From Coriaria nepalensis (lineage: Eukaryota > Streptophyta > Magnoliopsida > Cucurbitales > Coriariaceae): a DNA stretch of 64,000 nt. Under the pieces are notes generated by a model. It saw nothing but the letters and a program-made list of their open reading frames with translations. It did not search any database and had not been told where the DNA came from. Every line of letters starts with the position of its first letter. Position 1 is the stretch's first letter. Below are positions 51,001-63,817 of this stretch, piece by piece. The stretch lies in the NCBI GenBank assembly GCA_027186245.1, contig CP114481.1, positions 38,595,501-38,659,500 of the forward strand, read 5' to 3'. The translations under genes and the position numbers were made by a program.

Positions 51001-52874
51001 ATTCGTTTAACCTTAAAATCATTTCAATGAGTCATTTCAAGTCAATAACTTATTTCAAAGCAAGTGGAACGAATTCTATTTTTGCACTACAAACACAAGT
51101 TTTGTGCATAACTTGCAAATGATCAATGCAAGGAATGTGTGCATTCGTTTAACCTTTAAATCATTTCAGAGAGTCATTACAAGTCAATAACTTATTTCAA
51201 AGCAAGTCGAACGAATTCTATTTTTGCACTACAAACACAAGTTTTGTGCATAACTTGCAAATGATCAATGCAAGGAAAGTGTGCATTCGTTTAACCTTAA
51301 AATCATTCCAATGAGTCATTTCGAGTCAATAACTTATTTCAAAGCAAGTCGAACGAATTCTATTTTTGCACTACAAACAGAAGTTTTTTGCATAACTTGC
51401 AAATGATCAATGCAAGGAAAGTGTGCATTCGTTTAACCTTTAAATCATTTCAATGAGTCATTTCAAGTCAATAATTTATTTCAAAGCAAGTCGAACGAAT
51501 TCTATTTTTGCACTACAAACAGAAGTTTTGTGCATAACTTGCAAATGATCAATGCAAGGAAAGTGTGCATTCGTTTAACCTTAAAATCATTTCAATGAGT
51601 CATTTCAAGTCAATAACTTATTTCAAAGCAAGTCGAACGAATTCTATTTTTGCACTACAAACACAAGTTTTGTGCATAACTTGCAAGTGATCAATGCAAG
51701 GAAAGTGTGCATTGATTTAACCTTAAAATCATTTCAATGTGTCATTTCAAGTCGATATCTTATTTCGAAGCAAGTCGAACGAATTCTATTTTTGCACAAC
51801 AAACAGATGTTTTTTGCATAACTTGCAAATGATCAATGCAAGGAAAGTGTGCATTCGTTTAACCTTTAAATCATTTCAATGAGTCATTTCAAGTCAATAA
51901 CTTATTTCAAAGCAAGTCGAACGAATTCTATTTTTGCACAACAAACAGAAGTTTTTTGCATAACTTGCAAATGATCAATGCAAGGAAAGTGTGCATTCGT
52001 TTAACCTTTAAATCATTTCAATGAGTCATTTCAAGTCAATAACTTATTTCAAAGCAAGTCGAACGAATTCTATTTTTGCACTACAAACTGAAGTTTTGTG
52101 CATAACTTGCGAATGATCGATGCAAGGAAAGTGTGCATTCGTTTAACTTAAAATCATTTCAATGAGTCATTTCAAGTCAATAATTTATTTCAAAGCAAGT
52201 CGAACGAATTCAATTTTTGCACTACAAACACAAGTTTTGTGCATAACTTGCACATGATCAGTGCAAGGAAACTGTGGATTCGTTTAACCTTAAAATCATT
52301 TAAATGTGTCATTTCAAGTCAATAACTTATTTCAAAGCAAGTCGAACGAATTCTATTTTTGCACTACAAACACAAGTTTTGTGCATAACTTGCAAGTGAT
52401 CAATGCAAGGGAAGTGTGCATTCATTTAACCTTAAAATCATTTCAATGTGTCATTTCAAGTTGATATCTTATTTCAAAGCGAGTCGAACAAATTCTATTT
52501 TTGCACTACAAACACAAGTTTTGTGCATAACTTCCAAATGATCATTGCGAGGAAAGTGTGCATTCGTTTAACCTTAAAATCAATTCAATGAGTCATATCA
52601 AGTCAATATCTTATTTCAAAGTAATTCGAACGAGCACTATTTTTGCACTACAAATGCAAGTTTTGTGCATAACTTGCACATGATCAATGCAAGGAAACTG
52701 TGCATTCGTTTAACCTTAAAATCATTTCAATGTGTCATTTCAAGTCAATAACTTATTTCAAAGCAAGTCGAACGAATTCTATTTTTGAACTACAAACACA
52801 AGTTTTGTGCATAACCTGCAAATGATCAATGCAAGGAAAGTGTGCATTCGTTTAACCTTAAAATCATTTCAATG
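47903..52874. repeat. 35-monomer HOR, copy 1 (4,972 bp)
   Basis: 'tgagtcatcccaag' at 50,601 recurs at 55,573 and 'ttgcaccacaaac' at 48,241 recurs at 53,213, both 4,972 bp apart. That is 35 x 142 plus a net 2 bp from marked indels: T-run expansions, 'cataagtgc' contractions, 'aacataaaatc', 'cagaggcaagtc' and 'gtttaacttaaaatc'. The copy holds three tandem 711-bp units, then A/B units, E units and a tail (52,245-52,870) like 24,000-24,640. Confidence 0.9.
48231..49800 (+). repeat. Nested five-monomer repeat, 711 bp (G-type), three copies
   Basis: G units read 'ttcaattttttt' (two extra T) and then 'gttctgtgcataagtgc' (one base lost), so each 5-monomer block is 710+1 bp. Starts are at 48,231, 48,942 and 49,653; then 53,203, 53,914 and 54,625 in the next 35-mer copy. 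At 41,560 and 42,271 only two exist. In the triplets the middle copy has 'gcactacaaac', the first 'gcaccacaaac' and the last 'gcactaaaaac', so the order of copies is kept in both 35-mers. Confidence 0.9.
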
Positions 52875-55800
52875 AGTCATTACAAGTCAATAACTTATTT
52901 CAAAGCAAGTCGAACGAATTCTATTTTTGCACTACAAACACAAGTTTTGTGCATAACTTGCAAATGATCAATGCAAGGAAAGTGTGCATTCGTTTAACCT
53001 TAAAATCATTTCAATGAGTCATTTCAAGTCAATAACTTATTTCAAAGCAAGTCGAACGAATTCTATTTTTGCACTACAAACAGAAGTTTTTTGCATAACT
53101 TGCAAATGATCAATGCAAGGAAAGTGTGCATTCGTTTAACCTTAAAATCATTTCAATGAGTCATTTCAAGTCAATATCTTATTTCAAAGCAAGTCGAACG
53201 AATTCAATTTTTTTGCACCACAAACACAAGTTCTGTGCATAAGTGCAAATGATCATTGCAAGGAAAGTGTGCATTCGTTTAACCTTAAAATCGTTTCAAT
53301 GAGTCATTTCAAGTCAATAACTTATTTCAAAGCAAGTCGAACGAATTCTATTTTTGCACTACAAACACAAGTTTTCTTCATAACTTGCAAATGATCAATG
53401 CAAGGAAAGTTTGCATTCGTTTAACCTTGAAATCATTTCAATGAGTCATTTCAAGTCAATATTTTATTTCAAAGTAATTCGAACGAGCACTATTTTTGCA
53501 CAACAAATGCATGTTTTGTGCATAACTTGCACATGATCAATGCATGGAAACTGTGCATTCGTCTAACCTTAAAATCATTTCAATGTGTCTTTTCAAGTCA
53601 ATAACTTATTTCAAAGCAAGTCCAAAGAATTCTATTTTTGCACTACAAATGCAAGTTTTGGGCATAACTTGCAAATGATAAATGCAAGGAAAGTGTGCAT
53701 TCGTTTAACCTTAAAATCATTTCAATGAGTCATTTCAAGTCAAGAACTTATTTCAAAGCAAGTCGAACGAATTCTATTTTTGCACTACAAACAGAAGTTT
53801 TTTGCATAACTTGCAAATGATCAATGCAAGGAAAGTGTGCATTCGTTTAACCTTAAAATCATTTCAATGAGTCATTTCAAGTCAATATCTTATTTCAAAG
53901 CAAGTCGAACGAATTCAATTTTTTTGCACTACAAACACAAGTTCTGTGCATAAGTGCAAATGATCATTGCAAGGAAAGTGTGCATTCGTTTAACCTTAAA
54001 ATCGTTTCAATGAGTCATTTCAAGTCAATAACTTATTTCAAAGCAAGTCGAACGAATTCTATTTTTGCACTACAAACACAAGTTTTCTTCATAACTTGCA
54101 AATGATCAATGCAAGGAAAGTTTGCATTCGTTTAACCTTGAAATCATTTCAATGAGTCATTTCAAGTCAATATTTTATTTCAAAGTAATTCGAACGAGCA
54201 ATATTTTTGCACAACAAATGCATGTTTTGTGCATAACTTGCACATGATCAATGCATGGAAACTGTGCATTCGTCTAACCTTAAAATCATTTCAATGTGTC
54301 TTTTCAAGTCAATAACTTATTTCAAAGCAAGTCGAAAGAATTCTATTTTTGCACTACAAATGCAAGTTTTGGGCATAACTTGCAAATGATCAATGCAAGG
54401 AAAGTGTGCATTCGTTTAACCTTAAAATCATTTCAATGAGTCATTTCAAGTCAATAACTTATTTCAAAGCAAGTCGAACGAATTCTATTTTTGCACTACA
54501 AACAGAGGTTTTTTGCATAACTTGCAAATGATCAATGCAAGGAAAGTGTGCATTCGTTTAACCTTAAAATCATTTCAATGAGTCATTTCAAGTCAATATC
54601 TTATTTCAAAGCAAGTCGAACGAATTCAATTTTTTTGCACTAAAAACACAAGTTCTGTGCATAAGTGCAAATGATCATTGCAAGGAAAGTGTGCATTCGT
54701 TTAACCTTAAAATCGTTTCAATGAGTCATTTCAAGTCAATAACTTATTTCAAAGCAAGTCGAACGAATTCTATTTTTGCACTACAAACAGAAGTTTTTTG
54801 CATAACTTGCAAATAATCAATGCAAGGAAAGTGTCCATTCGTTTAACCTTTAAATCATTTCAATGAGTCATTTCAAGTCAATAACTTATTTCAAAGCAAG
54901 TCGAACGAATTCTATTTCTGCACTACAAACAGAAGTTTTGTGCATAACTTGCAAATGATCAATGCAAGGAAAGTGTGCATTCGTTTAACATAAAATCATT
55001 TCAATGAGTCATTTCAGGTCAATAATTTATTTCAAAGCAAGTCGAACGAATTCAATTTTTGCACTACAAACACAAGTTTTGTGCATAACTTGCAAATGAT
55101 CATTGCAAGGAAAGTGTGCATTCGTGTAACCTTAAAATCAATTCAATGAGTCATTTCAAGTCAATAACTTATTTTAAAGCAAGTCGAACGAATTCTATTT
55201 TTGCACTACAGACAGAAGTTTTGTGCATAACTTGCAAATGATCAATGCAAGGAAAGTGTGCATTCGTTTAACCTTAAAATCATTTCAATGAGTCATTTCC
55301 AGTCAATAACTTATTTCAAAGCATGTCGAGAGAATTCTATTTTTGCCCTACAAACAGAAGTTTTCTGCATAAGTTGCAAATGATCAATGCAAGGAAAGTG
55401 TGCATTCGTTTAACCTTTAAATCATTTCAATGAGTCATTTCAAGTCAATAACTTATTTCAAAGCAAGTCGAACGAATTCTATTTTTGCACTACAAACACA
55501 AGTTTTGTGCATAACTTGCAAATGATCAATGCAAGGAAAGTGTGCATTCGTTTAACCTTTAAATCATTTCAATGAGTCATCCCAAGTCAATAACTTATTT
55601 CAAAGCAAGTCGAACGAATTCTATTTTTGCACTACAAACACAAGTTTTGTGCATAACTTGAAAATGATCAATGCAAGGAAAGTGTGCATTCGTTTAACCT
55701 TTAAATCATTTCAGAGAGTCATTACAAGTCAATAACTTATTTCAGAGGCAAGTCAAACGAATTCTATTTTTGCACTACAAACACAAGTTTTGTGCATAAC

Positions 55801-57845
55801 TTACAAATGATCAATGCAAGGAAAGTGTGCATTCGTTTAACCTTAAAATCATTTCAATGAGTCATTTCCAGTCAATAACTTATTTCGAAGCAAGTCGAAA
55901 GAATTCTATTTTTGCATTACAAATGCAAGTTTTGGGCATAACTTGGAAATGATCAATGCAAGGAAAGTGTGCATTCGTTTAACCTTAAAATCATTTCAAT
56001 GAGTCATTTCAAGTCAATAACTTATTTCAAAGCAAGTGGAACGAATTCTATTTTTGCACTACAAACACAAGTTTTGTGCATAACTTGCAAATGATCAATG
56101 CAAGGAATGTGTGCATTCGTTTAACCTTTAAATCATTTCAGAGAGTCATTACAAGTCAATAACTTATTTCAAAGCAAGTCGAACGAATTCTATTTTTGCA
56201 CTACAAACACAAGTTTTGTGCATAACTTGCAAATGATCAATGCAAGGAAAGTGTGCATTCGTTTAACCTTAAAATCATTCCAATGAGTCATTTCGAGTCA
56301 ATAACTTATTTCAAAGCAAGTCGAACGAATTCTATTTTTGCACTACAAACAGAAGTTTTTTGCATAACTTGCAAATGATCAATGCAAGGAAAGTGTGCAT
56401 TCGTTTAACCTTTAAATCATTTCAATGAGTCATTTCAAGTCAATAATTTATTTCAAAGCAAGTCGAACGAATTCTATTTTTGCACTACAAACAGAAGTTT
56501 TGTGCATAACTTGCAAATGATCAATGCAAGGAAAGTGTGCATTCGTTTAACCTTAAAATCATTTCAATGAGTCATTTCAAGTCAATAACTTATTTCAAAG
56601 CAAGTCGAACGAATTCTATTTTTGCACTACAAACACAAGTTTTGTGCATAACTTGCAAGTGATCAATGCAAGGAAAGTGTGCATTGATTTAACCTTAAAA
56701 TCATTTCAATGTGTCATTTCAAGTCGATATCTTATTTCGAAGCAAGTCGAACGAATTCTATTTTTGCACAACAAACAGATGTTTTTTGCATAACTTGCAA
56801 ATGATCAATGCAAGGAAAGTGTGCATTCGTTTAACCTTTAAATCATTTCAATGAGTCATTTCAAGTCAATAACTTATTTCAAAGCAAGTCGAACGAATTC
56901 TATTTTTGCACAACAAACAGAAGTTTTTTGCATAACTTGCAAATGATCAATGCAAGGAAAGTGTGCATTCGTTTAACCTTTAAATCATTTCAATGAGTCA
57001 TTTCAAGTCAATAACTTATTTCAAAGCAAGTCGAACGAATTCTATTTTTGCACTACAAACTGAAGTTTTGTGCATAACTTGCGAATGATCGATGCAAGGA
57101 AAGTGTGCATTCGTTTAACTTAAAATCATTTCAATGAGTCATTTCAAGTCAATAATTTATTTCAAAGCAAGTCGAACGAATTCAATTTTTGCACTACAAA
57201 CACAAGTTTTGTGCATAACTTGCACATGATCAGTGCAAGGAAACTGTGGATTCGTTTAACCTTAAAATCATTTAAATGTGTCATTTCAAGTCAATAACTT
57301 ATTTCAAAGCAAGTCGAACGAATTCTATTTTTGCACTACAAACACAAGTTTTGTGCATAACTTGCAAGTGATCAATGCAAGGGAAGTGTGCATTCATTTA
57401 ACCTTAAAATCATTTCAATGTGTCATTTCAAGTTGATATCTTATTTCAAAGCGAGTCGAACAAATTCTATTTTTGCACTACAAACACAAGTTTTGTGCAT
57501 AACTTCCAAATGATCATTGCGAGGAAAGTGTGCATTCGTTTAACCTTAAAATCAATTCAATGAGTCATATCAAGTCAATATCTTATTTCAAAGTAATTCG
57601 AACGAGCACTATTTTTGCACTACAAATGCAAGTTTTGTGCATAACTTGCACATGATCAATGCAAGGAAACTGTGCATTCGTTTAACCTTAAAATCATTTC
57701 AATGTGTCATTTCAAGTCAATAACTTATTTCAAAGCAAGTCGAACGAATTCTATTTTTGAACTACAAACACAAGTTTTGTGCATAACCTGCAAATGATCA
57801 ATGCAAGGAAAGTGTGCATTCGTTTAACCTTAAAATCATTTCAAT
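52875..57845. repeat. 35-monomer HOR, copy 2 (4,972 bp)
   Basis: A near-identical tandem copy of the preceding 4,972 bp, sharing all its private marks in the same order. The copies part at the downstream edge. After 'cataacctgcaaatg', copy 1 runs into 'gagtcattacaag' (52,870) and re-enters the unit, while copy 2 runs into 'gagtcatttcaag' and then 'tattttggcactacaacc' (57,895), the sequence that follows the same monomers near 24,660. One small difference between copies is 'gagcaatattttt' at 54,200 versus 'gagcactattttt'. Confidence 0.9.
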
Positions 57846-59560
57846 GAGTCATTTCAAGTCAATAACTTATTTCAAAGCAAGTCGAACGAATTCTATTTTG
57901 GCACTACAACCAGAAGTTTTCTGCATAACTTGCAAATGATCAATGCAAGGAAAGTGTGTATTCGTTTAACATTTAAATCATTTCAATGAGTCATTTCAAG
58001 TCAATAACTTATTTCAAAGCAAGTCGAACGAATTCTATTTTTGCACTACAAACAGAAGTTTTTTGCATAACTTACAAATGATCAATGCAAGGAAAGTGTG
58101 CATTCGTTTAACCTTTAAATCATTGCAATGAGTCATTTCAAGTCAATAACTTATTTCAAAGCAAGTCGAACTAATTCTATTTTTGCACTACAAACACAAG
58201 TTTTGTGCATAACTTGCAAATGATCAATGCAAGGCAAGTGTGCATTCGTTTAACCTTTAAATCATTTCAGAGAGTCATTACAAGTCAATAACTTATTTCA
58301 AAGCAAGTCGAACGAATTCTTTTTTTTCACTACGAACACAAGTTTTGTGCATAACTTGCAAATGATCAATGCAAGGAAAGTGTGCATTCGTTTAACCTTT
58401 AAATCATTTCAATGAGTCATTTCAAGTCAATGACTTATTACAAAGCAAGTCGAACGAATTCTATTTTTGCACTACAAACAGAAGTTTTGTGCATAACTTG
58501 CAAATGATCAATGCAAGGAAAGTGTGCATTCGTTTAACCTTAAAATCATTTCAATGAGTCATTTCCAGTCAATAACTTATTTCAAAGCAAGTCGAAAGAA
58601 TTCTATTTTTGCACTACAAATGCAAGTTTTGGGCATAACTTGCAAATGATCAATGCAAGGAAAGTGTGCATTCGTTTAACCTTAAAATCATTTCAATGAG
58701 TCATTTCAAGTCAATAACTTATTTCAAAGCAGGTCGAACGAATTCTATTTTTGCACTACAAACACAAGTTTTGTGCATAACTTGCAAATGATCAATCCAA
58801 GGAAAGTGTGCATTCGTTTAACCTTAAAATCATTTCAATGATTCATTTCCAGTCAATAACTTATTTCAAAGCAAGTCGAAAGAATTCTATTTTTGCACTA
58901 CAAACACAAGTTTTGTGCATAACTTGCAAATGATCATTGCAAGGAAAGTTCGCATTCTTATAACCTTAAAATCAATTCAATGAGTCATTTCAAGTCAATA
59001 ACTTATTTCAAAGCAAGTCGAACGAATTCTATTTTTGCACTTCAAACACAAGTTTTGTGCATAACTTCCAAATGATCATTGCAAGGAAAGTGTGCATTCG
59101 TTTAACCTTAAAATCAATTCAATAAGTCATATCAAGTCAATAACTTATTTCAAAGCAAGTCGAACGAATTCTATTTTTGCACAGCAAACAGAAGTTTTGT
59201 GCATAACTTCCAAATGATCAATGCAAGGAAAGTGTGCATTCGTTTAACATTTAAATCATTTCAAGTCAATAACTTATTTCAAAGCAAGTCGAACGAATTC
59301 TATTTTTGCACTACAAACAGAAGTTTTTTGCATAACTTGCAAATGATCAATGCAAGGAAAGTGTGCATTCGTTTACCCTTTAAATCATTTCAATGAGTCA
59401 TTTCAAGTCAATAACTTATTTCAAAGCAAGTCGAACGAATTCTATTTTTGCACTACAAACAGAAGTTTTGTGCATAACATGCAAATGATCAATGCAAGGA
59501 AAATGTGCATTCGTTTAACCTTCAAATCATTTCAATGAGTCATTTCCAGTCAATAACTTA
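57845..59560. repeat. Satellite linker related to the 18-mer, then irregular units
   Basis: 57,753-58,680 follows the 18-mer monomer order of about 24,531-25,440 ('atttttgaactac', 'ggcactacaaccagaag', 'gtgtgtattcg', 'tttttttcactacgaac', 'caatgacttatt'), with scattered differences. After that the monomers are irregular A, B and E types, including the shortened unit at 59,256. No non-satellite sequence is seen. Confidence 0.8.
59206..59334 (+). repeat. Shortened 129-bp monomer (13-bp deletion)
   Basis: The distance between unit starts is 129 (59,206 to 59,335), 13 less than normal. Only one tcatttcaa remains (59,256-59,264), followed directly by gtcaataac, where other units have tcatttcaatgag and then tcatttcaag. 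The deletion removes exactly one step between two 9-bp direct repeats, as expected for replication slippage or single-strand annealing. It is the largest indel I found in the window. Confidence 0.9.
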
Positions 59561-62500
59561 TTTCAAAGCAAGTCGAAAGAATTCTATTTTTGCACTACAA
59601 ATGCAAGTTTTGGGCATAACTTGCAAATGATCAATGCAAGGAAAGTGTGCATTCGTTTAACCTTAAAATCATTTCAATGAGTCATTTCAAGTTAATAACT
59701 TATTTCAAAGAAAGTCGAACGAATTCTATTTTTGCACTACAAACACAAGTTTTGTGCATAACTTGCAAATGAACAATGCAAGGAAAGTGTGCATTCGTTT
59801 GACCTTAAAATCATTTCAATGAGTCATTTCAAGTTTATATCTTATTTCAAAGCGAGTCGAACGAATTCTATTTTTGCACTACAAACACAAGTTTTGTGCA
59901 TAAGTTCCAAATGATCAATGCAAGGAAAGTGTGCATTCGTTTAACTTAAAATCATTTCAATGAGTCATTTAAAGTCAATAATTTATTTCATAGCAAGTCG
60001 AACGAATTCAATTTTTGCACTACAAACACAAGTTTTGTGCATAAGTTGCGAATGATCATTGCAAGGAAAGTGTGCATTCGTTTAACCTTAAAATCAATTC
60101 AATGAGTCATTTCAAGTCAATAACTTATTTCAAAGCAAGTCGAACGAATTCTATTTTTGCACTACAAACACAAGTTTTGTGCATAACTTCCAAATGATCA
60201 TTGCAAGGAAAGTTGGCATTCGTTTAACCTTAAAATCATTTCAATGAGTCATTTCAAGTCGATATCTTATTTCAAAGTAATTCGAACGAGCACTATTTTT
60301 GCTCTACAAATGCAAGTTTTGTGCATAACTTGCACATGATCAATGCAAGGAAACTGTGCATTCGTTTAACCTTAAAGTCATTTCAATGTGTCTTTTCAAG
60401 TCAATAACTTATTTCAAAGCAAGTCGAAAGAATTCTATTTTTTCACTACAAATGCAAGTTTTGGGCATAACTTGCAAATGATCAATGCAAGGAAATTGTG
60501 CATTCCTTTAACCTTAAAATCATTTCAATGAGTCATTTCAAGTCAATAACTTATTTCAAAGCAATTCGAAGGAATTCTATTTTTGCACTACAACCACAAG
60601 TTTTGTGCATAACTTGCAAATGATCAATGCAAGGAAAGTGTGCATTCGTTTAACCTTTATATCATTTCAGAGAGTCATTACAAGTCAATAACTTATTTCA
60701 AAGCAAGTCGAACGAATTCTATTTTTGCACTACAAATGCAAGTTTTGGGCATAACTTGCAAATAATCAATGCAAGGAAAGTGTGCATTCGTTTAACCTTA
60801 AAATCATTTCAATGAGTCATTTTAAGTCAATAATTTATTTCAAACCAAGTCGAACGAATTCCATTTTTGCACTACAAATGCAAGTTTTGGGCATAACTTG
60901 CAAATGATCAATGCAAGGAAAGTGTGCATTCGTTTAACCTTAAAATCATTTCAATGAGTCATTTCAAGTCAATAACTTATTTCAAAGCAAGTCGAACGAA
61001 TTCTATTTTTGCACTACAAACACAAGTTTTCTGCATAACTTGCAAATGATCAATGCAAGGAAAGTGTGCATTCGTTTGACCTTAAAATCATTTCAATGAG
61101 TCATTTCAAGTTTATATCTTATTTCAAAGCGAGTCGAACGAATTCTATTTTTGCACTACAAACACAAGGTTTCTGCATAACTTGCAAATGATCAATGCAA
61201 GGAAAGTGTGCATTCGTTTAACCTTTAAATCATTTCAATGAGTCATTTCAAGTCAATAACTTATTTCAAAGCAAGTCGAACGAATTCTATTTTTGCACTA
61301 AAAACACAAGTTTTGTGCATAACTTGCAAATGATCAATGTAAGGAAAGTGTGCATTCATTTAACCTTTAAATCATTTCAGAGAGTCATTACAAGTCAATA
61401 ACTTATTTCAAAGCAAGTCGAACGAATTCTATTTTTGCACTACAAATGCAAGTTTTGGGCATAACTTGCAAATAATCAATGCAAGGAAAGTGTGCATTCG
61501 TTTAACCTTAAAATCATTTCAATGAGTCATTTCAAGTCAATAACTTATTTCAAAGCAATTTGAAAGAATTCTATTTTTGCACTACAACCACAAGTTTTGT
61601 GCATAACTTGCAAATGATCAATGCAAGGAAAGTGTGCATTCGTTTAACCTTTAAATCATTTTAGAGAGTCATTACAAGTCAATAACTTATTTCAAAGCAA
61701 GTCGAAAGAATTCTATTTTTGCACTACAAATGCAAGTTTTGGGCATAACTTGCAAATGATCAATGCAAGGAAAGTGTGCATTCGTTTAACCTTAAAATCA
61801 TTTCAATGAGTCATTTCAAGTTAATAACTTATTTCAAAGAAAGTCGAACGAATTCTATTTTTGCACTACAAACACAAGTTTTGTGCATAACTTGCAAATG
61901 AACAATGCAAGGAAAGTGTGCATTCGTTTGACCTTAAAATCATTTCAATGAGTCATTTCAAGTTTATATCTTATTTCAAAGCGAGTCGAACGAATTCTAT
62001 TTTTGCACTACAAACACAAGTTTTGTGCATAAGTTCCAAATGATCAATGCAAGGAAAGTGTGCATTCGTTTAACTTAAAATCATTTCAATGAGTCATTTA
62101 AAGTCAATAATTTATTTCATAGCAAGTCGAACGAATTCAATTTTTGCACTACAAACACAAGTTTTGTGCATAAGTTGCGAATGATCATTGCAAGGAAAGT
62201 GTGCATTCGTTTAACCTTAAAATCAATTCAATGAGTCATTTCAAGTCAATAACTTATTTCAAAGCAAGTCGAACGAATTCTATTTTTGCACTACAAACAC
62301 AAGTTTTGTGCATAACTTCCAAATGATCATTGCAAGGAAAGTTGGCATTCGTTTAACCTTAAAATCATTTCAATGAGTCATTTCAAGTCGATATCTTATT
62401 TCAAAGTAATTCGAACGAGCACTATTTTTGCTCTACAAATGCAAGTTTTGTGCATAACTTGCACATGATCAATGCAAGGAAACTGTGCATTCGTTTAACC

Positions 62501-63817
62501 TTAAAGTCATTTCAATGTGTCTTTTCAAGTCAATAACTTATTTCAAAGCAAGTCGAAAGAATTCTATTTTTTCACTACAAATGCAAGTTTTGGGCATAAC
62601 TTGCAAATGATCAATGCAAGGAAATTGTGCATTCCTTTAACCTTAAAATCATTTCAATGAGTCATTTCAAGTCAATAACTTATTTCAAAGCAATTCGAAG
62701 GAATTCTATTTTTGCACTACAACCACAAGTTTTGTGCATAACTTGCAAATGATCAATGCAAGGAAAGTGTGCATTCGTTTAACCTTTATATCATTTCAGA
62801 GAGTCATTACAAGTCAATAACTTATTTCAAAGCAAGTCGAACGAATTCTATTTTTGCACTACAAATGCAAGTTTTGGGCATAACTTGCAAATAATCAATG
62901 CAAGGAAAGTGTGCATTCGTTTAACCTTAAAATCATTTCAATGAGTCATTTTAAGTCAATAATTTATTTCAAACCAAGTCGAACGAATTCCATTTTTGCA
63001 CTACAAATGCAAGTTTTGGGCATAACTTGCAAATGATCAATGCAAGGAAAGTGTGCATTCGTTTAACCTTAAAATCATTTCAATGAGTCATTTCAAGTCA
63101 ATAACTTATTTCAAAGCAAGTCGAACGAATTCTATTTTTGCACTACAAACACAAGTTTTCTGCATAACTTGCAAATGATCAATGCAAGGAAAGTGTGCAT
63201 TCGTTTGACCTTAAAATCATTTCAATGAGTCATTTCAAGTTTATATCTTATTTCAAAGCGAGTCGAACGAATTCTATTTTTGCACTACAAACACAAGGTT
63301 TCTGCATAACTTGCAAATGATCAATGCAAGGAAAGTGTGCATTCGTTTAACCTTTAAATCATTTCAATGAGTCATTTCAAGTCAATAACTTATTTCAAAG
63401 CAAGTCGAACGAATTCTATTTTTGCACTAAAAACACAAGTTTTGTGCATAACTTGCAAATGATCAATGTAAGGAAAGTGTGCATTCATTTAACCTTTAAA
63501 TCATTTCAGAGAGTCATTACAAGTCAATAACTTATTTCAAAGCAAGTCGAACGAATTCTATTTTTGCACTACAAATGCAAGTTTTGGGCATAACTTGCAA
63601 ATAATCAATGCAAGGAAAGTGTGCATTCGTTTAACCTTAAAATCATTTCAATGAGTCATTTCAAGTCAATAACTTATTTCAAAGCAATTCGAAAGAATTC
63701 TATTTTTGCACTACAACCACAAGTTTTGTGCATAACTTGCAAATGATCAATGCAAGGAAAGTGTGCATTCGTTTAACCTTTAAATCATTTCAGAGAGTCA
63801 TTACAAGTCAATAACTT
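59560..63817. repeat. 15-monomer HOR, 2,129 bp, two copies
   Basis: 'gttaataact' at 59,691 and 61,820, and 'gtttgaccttaaaatc' with g at 59,801 and 61,930 and again at 61,078 and 63,207, are all 2,129 bp apart. That is 15 x 142 minus one, the missing base being in 'gtttaacttaaaatc' near 59,945 and 62,074. Copies are about 59,560-61,688 and 61,689-63,817. Both contain a C-D pair (C near 60,290 and 62,419) and the mark 'gcattcctttaacc' (60,502; 62,631). One difference: 'gcaatttgaaag' (61,556) versus 'gcaattcgaaag' (63,685). Confidence 0.92.

Noticed and set aside
59199..59538. Two overlapping frames of 65 and 62 codons
   Set aside because: They are explained by the 13-bp deletion in the monomer at 59,256, which shifts the frame, and by the usual satellite peptide strings.
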